This document shows positions 59,093-64,000 of a DNA stretch of 64,000 nucleotides, piece by piece (the first letter of the stretch is position 1; each line of letters begins with the position of its first letter). The position numbers and the translations under genes were made by a program. This stretch comes from Nonomuraea dietziae (GTDB taxonomy: Bacteria > Actinomycetota > Actinomycetes > Streptosporangiales > Streptosporangiaceae). The notes under the pieces were generated by a model, which worked only from the letters and a program-made list of their open reading frames with translations, was not told the origin of the DNA and did not search any database. Location of the stretch: assembly GCF_014195505.1 (NCBI RefSeq), contig NZ_JACIBV010000001.1, positions 5,332,001-5,396,000 on the forward strand. The letters run 5' to 3'.

Positions 59093-61057
59093 ATGGAGAT
59101 TGATCCGCGCCGTTCGCGCGAACTCGGCATGGGGCGCCCCATCTCCCGCCGTGACTTCTTCGACGGCGTCGCCATGGCCGCGGGAGCCGCCGCGCTCAGC
59201 GGTCTCGCCGGCTGCGGTCTGGGCGCGAACCTGGGAAGAATCGGCACCGACGACCTCGAGGTCCCCTACGCCGTGCGCTTCCCTCCCACGCTGACCGGCC
59301 TGCAGGGCAACACGCCCGCCGCTCTGAGCGTGCCCCACGCCCTGCGCGACGACAGGTTCTGGCAGTACGCGGGGACGCCGCGGGCCACGGGTGAGACGTA
59401 CGACCTGGTGGTGGTCGGCGGCGGTATCAGCGGCGTGAGCGCGGCCTTCGAGTGGCAGAGGCTCAACCCCGGCGCACGGATCCTCATCCTCGACAACCAC
59501 GACGAGATCGGCGGACACGCCCGGCGCAACGAGTTCACCCACAGAAGCCGCAGGGGCCCGCTGATCGGCTGCGGCGGCTCCCAGTCGATCGAGGCTCCCT
59601 CCGTCTGGACAGAGGAGGGCAAGGCCCTGCTCGACCAGCTCGGCGTCGAAGTGCACAGGTTCGAGGAGTACTACGACCAGGAGCTCTACTCCGGGCTCGA
59701 CATGTCCGACAGCGTGATGTGCGACAGGGAGAGCTTCGCCGCCGAGAAGCTGGTCCGCCTCACCGACGACCTCACGCCCGAGCAGCTGGCCGACCAGCTC
59801 CCGATCGCCGACCAGGCGAAGACAGACCTGATCACGCTCTACGAGGACCCGCCCGACTACCTCGAGGGCATGTCGAGGAAGCAGAAGCAGGAGCAGCTCG
59901 CCTCGCTGACCTACTCGCGCTACCTGCTTGACGTCGCCAAGGTCCACCCCGACGTGGAGCGCTTCTGCAGGACCATGTCCAACGACGAGTGGGCCTACGA
60001 CACCACCACCTTCGGCGCCATCGACGCGTGGGGCAGCGCGCGCGGCTGGAACTACCCGGGCTTCAAGGGGCTCGGGCTCGACAACGACAAGCCGTCCAGG
60101 TACAACTCGCCGACCATGATCAAGGAGTGGGGCGCGGAGGATCCGTACATCTACCACTTCCCCGAGGGCAACCAGGCGCTCGTGCGGATGATGGTCGGCA
60201 GGATGATCCCCGGCTTCGCCAGCGCCACCGACATGGACGCGATCACCACCGCCTCCTACGACTACGGCAGGCTCGACCTGAGCACCAACAAGGTGCGCTT
60301 CAGGCTGGCCAGCCCCGTGGTCTCCGTCGCCAACGACGGCGCGCCGGAGAGCGCGACCAGCGCCACGGTCGGCTACTTCGACGGCCACACGATCAGGACC
60401 GTCAGGGCGGGCGCGGTGATCATGGCCTGCTGGAACATGATGATCCCCTACCTCATGCCCGAACTGCCCTCCGAGCAGCGCGCCGCGCTGCGCCAGGCGG
60501 TCAAGATGCCGATGCTGTACGCCATGGTCCAGCTGCGCGACTGGAAGGCGTGGCACACGGCGGGCGTCGACCGCGTGCGGTGGACCGGCGCCTACTGGTG
60601 CGTCTCCAAGCTCGACCACCCGGTCAGCATGCCGGGCTACGACTTCCCCAGGAGCCCGGACGAACCGGCGACCGTCCACATGATCGCCACCCCCGCGAAG
60701 GGCGGCATGGCACCGGCCCAGGGCGCCGTCGCGGGCAGGCACGCGCTGATCAGGACGCCCTTCGCCCACATGGAGTACACGATCCGCGACCAGCTCACCA
60801 GGCTGCTCGGCTCGGCGGGGTTCGATCCCGAGCGGGACATCGAGGCGATCACCGTCAACCGGTGGGGCCACGGCTACGCGCCTGAGTACTGCAGGCCGTG
60901 GAACGCCTTCTATCCCGACGGGCCCTTCCCTGCCGAGACCGCCCGCAGGCAGTTCGGCAGGATCGCGATCGCCAATTCCGACTCGGTCCCCGCCGCCTCC
61001 GCCGACGCGGCGATCGCCGCGGGACACCGGGCGGTCTCGGAGCTGATGGCGCTGTGA
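59093..61057 (+). CDS. Tat-exported FAD-dependent amine oxidoreductase, spermidine dehydrogenase-like
   Basis: A 654-residue protein. A twin-arginine signal (ISRRDFFDGVAMAAGAAALS) ends in a lipobox LAGCG, so it is a Tat lipoprotein. FAD-binding begins DLVVVGGGISGVSAAFEW, followed by ILDNHDEIGGHARRNEF, as in bacterial spermidine dehydrogenases, and a C-terminal NRWGHGYAPEYCRPWNAF motif. It would oxidise a polyamine or related amine outside the membrane. ATG 59093 is likely; a ribosome site is weak. Its stop overlaps the PrsW start (GTGA). Confidence 0.85.
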   Translation: MEIDPRRSRELGMGRPISRRDFFDGVAMAAGAAALSGLAGCGLGANLGRIGTDDLEVPYAVRFPPTLTGLQGNTPAALSVPHALRDDRFWQYAGTPRATGETYDLVVVGGGISGVSAAFEWQRLNPGARILILDNHDEIGGHARRNEFTHRSRRGPLIGCGGSQSIEAPSVWTEEGKALLDQLGVEVHRFEEYYDQELYSGLDMSDSVMCDRESFAAEKLVRLTDDLTPEQLADQLPIADQAKTDLITLYEDPPDYLEGMSRKQKQEQLASLTYSRYLLDVAKVHPDVERFCRTMSNDEWAYDTTTFGAIDAWGSARGWNYPGFKGLGLDNDKPSRYNSPTMIKEWGAEDPYIYHFPEGNQALVRMMVGRMIPGFASATDMDAITTASYDYGRLDLSTNKVRFRLASPVVSVANDGAPESATSATVGYFDGHTIRTVRAGAVIMACWNMMIPYLMPELPSEQRAALRQAVKMPMLYAMVQLRDWKAWHTAGVDRVRWTGAYWCVSKLDHPVSMPGYDFPRSPDEPATVHMIATPAKGGMAPAQGAVAGRHALIRTPFAHMEYTIRDQLTRLLGSAGFDPERDIEAITVNRWGHGYAPEYCRPWNAFYPDGPFPAETARRQFGRIAIANSDSVPAASADAAIAAGHRAVSELMAL

Positions 61058-61908
61058 GGCCCTGGCTGCGGATCTTCCTGATCGGGCTCGGCCTCTGGGT
61101 GGCGACGGTCGTCGTCACCACGGTGACGGCCAACTCCACCCTCATCCCGACGCTGGTGCTGCTGGGCAGCTTCCTGGTGCCCGTGACGTTCGTGGTCTGG
61201 GCCCACGGGCGGGACCGCTCGCCCGACATCACCGTCGAACTGCTGTTCAACTGCTTCGTCATCGGCGGCGTGCTCGGCGTCCTCGGGGCCTCGGCCCTGG
61301 AGACGTGGCTGCTCAAGCCGTCCCTGGTGATCTTCTTGGGCGTCGGGCTCATCGAGGAGGGCGTGAAGCTGGCCGCGCTGCTCTTCGTGACCAGGCACCT
61401 GCTCCGCCGTACCGCGCGGGACGGTCTGGTGCTCGGCGGGACGGTCGGCTTCGGTTTCGCGGCGTTCGAGAGCGCGGGCTACGCCTTCAACGCGCTGTTC
61501 ACCGAGGACGGACTGTCACTGCGCCAGCTGGTGGAGACAGAGGTGCTGCGGGGCATCCTGGCGCCCGTCGGCCACGGACTGTGGACGGCGATCATCGGCG
61601 GCGTGCTGTTCGCGGCGCACGGGCGCCTGACGGGCAAGGTGATCATGGCCTATCTCGGCGTCGCGCTGCTGCACGCCCTCTGGGACTCGATGAACGCCAT
61701 CGCCATCGGGCTCACCCTGGTGTTCACCGGCCAGTCGTGGCAGTTCAGCCAGCTGCGCATCGGCAGGGTCCCGCGGGTCACCGAGCAACAGGTGCACCTC
61801 TACACCGCGCTCGACTGGGGCGGGCTGCTGCTCATCTCGGTGATCGGGCTGCTGTGGCTGCGCTCCATCGCCCGCGCGCCTACCGTACGGGTCGTCGAAG
61901 GGCCGTGA
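61054..61908 (+). CDS. PrsW-family intramembrane metalloprotease
   Basis: A 284-residue membrane protein with about eight helices. The family motifs are GLIEEGVKLAALLFV (EExxK), GFAAFESAGYAFN (FExxGY), APVGHGLWTAIIGG and LLHALWDSMN (two His groups). PrsW cleaves anti-sigma factors in Bacillus. Here the partner is unknown; the ECF pair 4.6 kb away is one candidate. GTG overlaps the oxidoreductase stop. The 3' end overlaps the convergent acyltransferase gene by 29 bases. Confidence 0.92.
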   Translation: MRPWLRIFLIGLGLWVATVVVTTVTANSTLIPTLVLLGSFLVPVTFVVWAHGRDRSPDITVELLFNCFVIGGVLGVLGASALETWLLKPSLVIFLGVGLIEEGVKLAALLFVTRHLLRRTARDGLVLGGTVGFGFAAFESAGYAFNALFTEDGLSLRQLVETEVLRGILAPVGHGLWTAIIGGVLFAAHGRLTGKVIMAYLGVALLHALWDSMNAIAIGLTLVFTGQSWQFSQLRIGRVPRVTEQQVHLYTALDWGGLLLISVIGLLWLRSIARAPTVRVVEGP

Positions 61909-62851
61909 ACGCCCACGACAGCCTGGGCTCCACCGCCCAGTGGAAGGCCGCGCGCACCGGCGGGGTGCACAGCAGGGTCGCCACGACGACGCCGAGCGCG
62001 ATCGACACGGGCACGCCGAGCTCGAAGCGCTCGGCCGCCTTCACCACGAACCCGTGGAGCAGATAGGCGTACATCGTCGCGGCGCCGAGCCCCGAGAACC
62101 ACGTCCGCCGCGAGGGCGTCACCGCCATGAACGCCGCCACCAGCACCACGCCCGCGGCCAGCATCCCCAGCCTGGCCATGCTGCCGGTCAGGTCGTCCAC
62201 CCCGATCGCCGCGTTCGCGTGCCGCCACCTGATCCACTCCGTGGCGATGCCGTCGTGCAGCAGCAGCGCGGCCACCAGCCCCGCCGCGAGCGTGACCGCC
62301 CCCACGACCTTCATGTACGGCCTGCGCAGCGCCTCGACGTGCTCGGGCCTCAGCATGAGCCCCAGGACGTAGAACGGCAGCAGGCCGAGCGTGCGGTTCA
62401 TCGACAGCTCGTCGGGCAGCGCGCTCGTGCCCGACAGCAGCGACAGCCCCACCGCCACCACCAGTGGCCATCGCAGCTGCTGCCAGACCGGCGTGGAGAG
62501 CCGCCACAGGAACAGCGACATGAGGAACCACGTGAGGTAGTAGGGGTCGAGCAGGCTGATCTCGAGCTTGCCGTACAGCAGCAGCCTGGGCAGCGAGTAG
62601 GCCAGCTCGAAGAGCACGTACGGCACCGCGAGTGTGGCGATCAGCTTGCGCGCCTTGCCGCTGGAGAAGGTGAAGTTCCTCGACAGGTAGCCGCTCAGCG
62701 TGATGAAGAGCGGCATGTGGAAGACGTAGACGTAGAAGTAGAGCGCGTGGGCGATCGGGTCGTCACGCAGATCCTCGATCATGTGCCCGCACACGACGAG
62801 CACGATGGCCAGGAACTTGGCGTTGTCGAAGTAGGGATCCCTGTCGCTCAC
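61880..62851 (-). CDS. Membrane acyltransferase 3 family protein
   Basis: A 323-residue integral membrane protein with about ten helices. It opens YFDNAKFLAIVLVVCGHMIEDL, with the catalytic His in CGHM, then YVFHMPLFITLSGYLSR, the second signature of acyltransferase 3 (OafA/WecH/fucose O-acetylase-like). It would acetylate surface sugars or lipids. GTG 62851 is the start. A role in modifying the ManNAcA polymer is possible but the genes are 10 kb apart. Confidence 0.9.
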   Translation of the reverse strand: MSDRDPYFDNAKFLAIVLVVCGHMIEDLRDDPIAHALYFYVYVFHMPLFITLSGYLSRNFTFSSGKARKLIATLAVPYVLFELAYSLPRLLLYGKLEISLLDPYYLTWFLMSLFLWRLSTPVWQQLRWPLVVAVGLSLLSGTSALPDELSMNRTLGLLPFYVLGLMLRPEHVEALRRPYMKVVGAVTLAAGLVAALLLHDGIATEWIRWRHANAAIGVDDLTGSMARLGMLAAGVVLVAAFMAVTPSRRTWFSGLGAATMYAYLLHGFVVKAAERFELGVPVSIALGVVVATLLCTPPVRAAFHWAVEPRLSWAFTALRRPVR

Positions 62852-63021
62852 AGCCCACGGACCCTAGCCAGGGCACGGCGAACGCCGGGTGTCGCGCGGT
62901 CGAACCCTTGCGGGCGGATCGGCGCACTAATCATCACCTTCCTCCACTGCGCCACCACCACCATCGGTGCTAGTCTCCTGTGCGATCTTCCGAGGCGTAT
63001 TTACACAAAGCGTGGAAATCG

Positions 63022-63037
63022 CCTCGGTACTCCGAGG
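63022..63037 (+). promoter_or_regulatory. Hairpin over the histidine kinase ribosome site
   Basis: CCTCGG (63022-63027) and CCGAGG (63032-63037) form a six-pair stem with a four-base loop. The right arm contains the GAGG that would be the ribosome site for ATG 63045, so folding would hide it. Confidence 0.45.
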
Positions 63038-63044
63038 TTGGGAC

Positions 63045-64000
63045 ATGCGCTCGAGAAACCGGTCGATTCGGTTCAAGATCTTTCTATTGCTGCTCCTGCC
63101 GCTCCTGTCCCTGAGCGCGCTCTGGGGCTTCGTCCTCAACCTGACCGTGGGCGACGGCCAGGCCCTGCTCCGTGCCGGCAGGCTGTACCAAACCCTCGGC
63201 GTCACCTCCACCGACCTCGGGCTCGCGTTGCAGGCCGAGCGGGCCGACTCCGCGCTGTCGCCCGCCAAGCGGGCCAGGAGCCTGGGCGCGCAGCGCGAGC
63301 GCACCGACGCCGCGCTCAGGGCCTTCACGGCCGCCGCCGCCGAGACCGACGACGCGCAGGTGCGCCAGACCCTGCGCGACACCACGCAGGAGCTCGCCAG
63401 GCTCGACACCATCCGAGCCTCCGTCGACACCGGCCTGGAAACCCGCCTGACCAACCTCAACGCCTACAACGGCCTCATGGACTCCCTGTTCCGCCTGTAC
63501 GAGCAGCTGACCTCCGTACCCGACCTGCCGATCTTCCAGCAGGCGAGCGCGATGCAGGCGATGAGCAACGCCCGCGAGGTCATCTCCAGGGAGAGCGCGC
63601 TGATCGGCGGCGCGCTCAGCGAGGGCGAGCTGACCGAGGCCGAGACCGCGGCCTTCACCGAGTACGTCGCCGCCCGCAAGTTCCTGCACGCCCGCGCGCT
63701 GTCCACGCTCGACGCCGAGCTGCGGGGGCCTTACGACAGGTTCTTCGCGGGCCCGGCCTTCGCCGCCTTCACTCTGGCGGAGGCGCGCGTCGCCGTCACG
63801 GGCGAGCCGCCGCGGAGGTCCGAGCACTGGACCAAGCCGGTGGCCGACGTCACGGCGCAGCTGGACAGGCTCGGCGCGAGCTCGGCGAAGATCCTCGCCG
63901 AGCGCTCCGACGCGGTGTCCACGACCGTCATGGTCCGCATCGCGGTGGCGGGCGGGGTCGGCCTGCTGGCCGTCATCGCCTCGATCGTCATCTCCGTCAG
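63045..64000 (+). CDS. Sensor histidine kinase with nitrate/nitrite-sensing domain (3' end cut)
   Basis: The first 318 codons of a membrane sensor. A basic start (SRNRSIRFK) precedes helix one (IFLLLLLPLLSLSALWGFVL). Residues about 45-285 are an all-helical NIT-type extracellular sensor (GLALQAERADSAL, YNGLMDSLFRLYEQL, NAREVISRESALI, ARKFLHARAL). Helix two (VMVRIAVAGGVGLLAVIASIVI) runs to the window edge. In actinomycetes the rest is usually HAMP and histidine-kinase ATPase domains, often beside roadblock/Mgl-type genes; that part is not visible here. Confidence 0.82.
   Translation, partial: MRSRNRSIRFKIFLLLLLPLLSLSALWGFVLNLTVGDGQALLRAGRLYQTLGVTSTDLGLALQAERADSALSPAKRARSLGAQRERTDAALRAFTAAAAETDDAQVRQTLRDTTQELARLDTIRASVDTGLETRLTNLNAYNGLMDSLFRLYEQLTSVPDLPIFQQASAMQAMSNAREVISRESALIGGALSEGELTEAETAAFTEYVAARKFLHARALSTLDAELRGPYDRFFAGPAFAAFTLAEARVAVTGEPPRRSEHWTKPVADVTAQLDRLGASSAKILAERSDAVSTTVMVRIAVAGGVGLLAVIASIVISV

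Overview
The window is high-GC DNA (third codon positions almost all G or C) with actinomycete gene content: DUF3151, a HicB-like/DUF4097 pair, a CU044_5270-type partner of an ECF sigma factor, GTG starts, leader-poor genes, Tat-exported proteins and a sugar ABC importer with no ATPase of its own. It looks like chromosome of a Streptosporangiaceae-type organism (Nonomuraea or a relative). That placement is inferred from gene content only. I saw no rRNA, tRNA, CRISPR array, transposase or phage gene. About 54 protein genes are supported. The genes at both ends are cut by the window edge.

Layout. 1-10 kb is core metabolism: HicB-like regulator with a DUF4097 protein, DUF3151, purA behind a leader with a terminator-like hairpin, a glycerophosphodiester phosphodiesterase, a PepSY lipoprotein, CorA, a translationally coupled purD-purC pair, and a MurA. 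10-18.5 kb holds the first of two paralogous regulators, a VOC protein, an EamA exporter, a class III aminotransferase, a FAH-family hydrolase, an AraC regulator with a degenerate GGDEF-like N-terminus, a BadF-type sugar kinase-like ATPase and a ceramidase-like protein.

18.5-31.7 kb is the most distinctive block. A divergent promoter at about 25.25-25.38 kb separates two operons. Leftward run a lipoprotein sugar-binding protein, a Gfo/Idh/MocA oxidoreductase, a heparinase II/III-like protein, two amidohydrolases and the second paralogous regulator. Rightward run two sugar permeases and three consecutive exported proteins of one unrecognised helical-toroid family. I read this as a catabolic system for an unidentified acidic or modified glycan or glycoside. 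The substrate is unknown, and the exported trio is the best candidate for new biology here.

31.7-42.5 kb: HisC-type aminotransferase, two uncharacterised proteins, then a metallophore uptake locus. Two exporter-fold ABC half-transporters diverge from a binding protein, two BtuCD-fold permeases and an ATPase. A perfect 7-1-7 palindrome between the divergent starts resembles a Fur-family (possibly Zur) operator, so zinc is a possible substrate metal. 42.5-51.7 kb is a surface polysaccharide cluster with a UDP-GlcNAc 2-epimerase, a UDP-ManNAc-type dehydrogenase, three glycosyltransferase genes and a DUF4434 protein, which predicts a ManNAcA-containing polymer.

51.7-64 kb is accessory: a truncated MFS gene with its TetR regulator, a methyltransferase, an SDR without its catalytic Tyr/Lys and with a second TetR, an ECF sigma factor pair, an FAD monooxygenase, a lipoprotein, a Tat-exported spermidine-dehydrogenase-like oxidoreductase coupled to a PrsW protease, an acyltransferase, and the start of a nitrate/nitrite-sensor-type histidine kinase.
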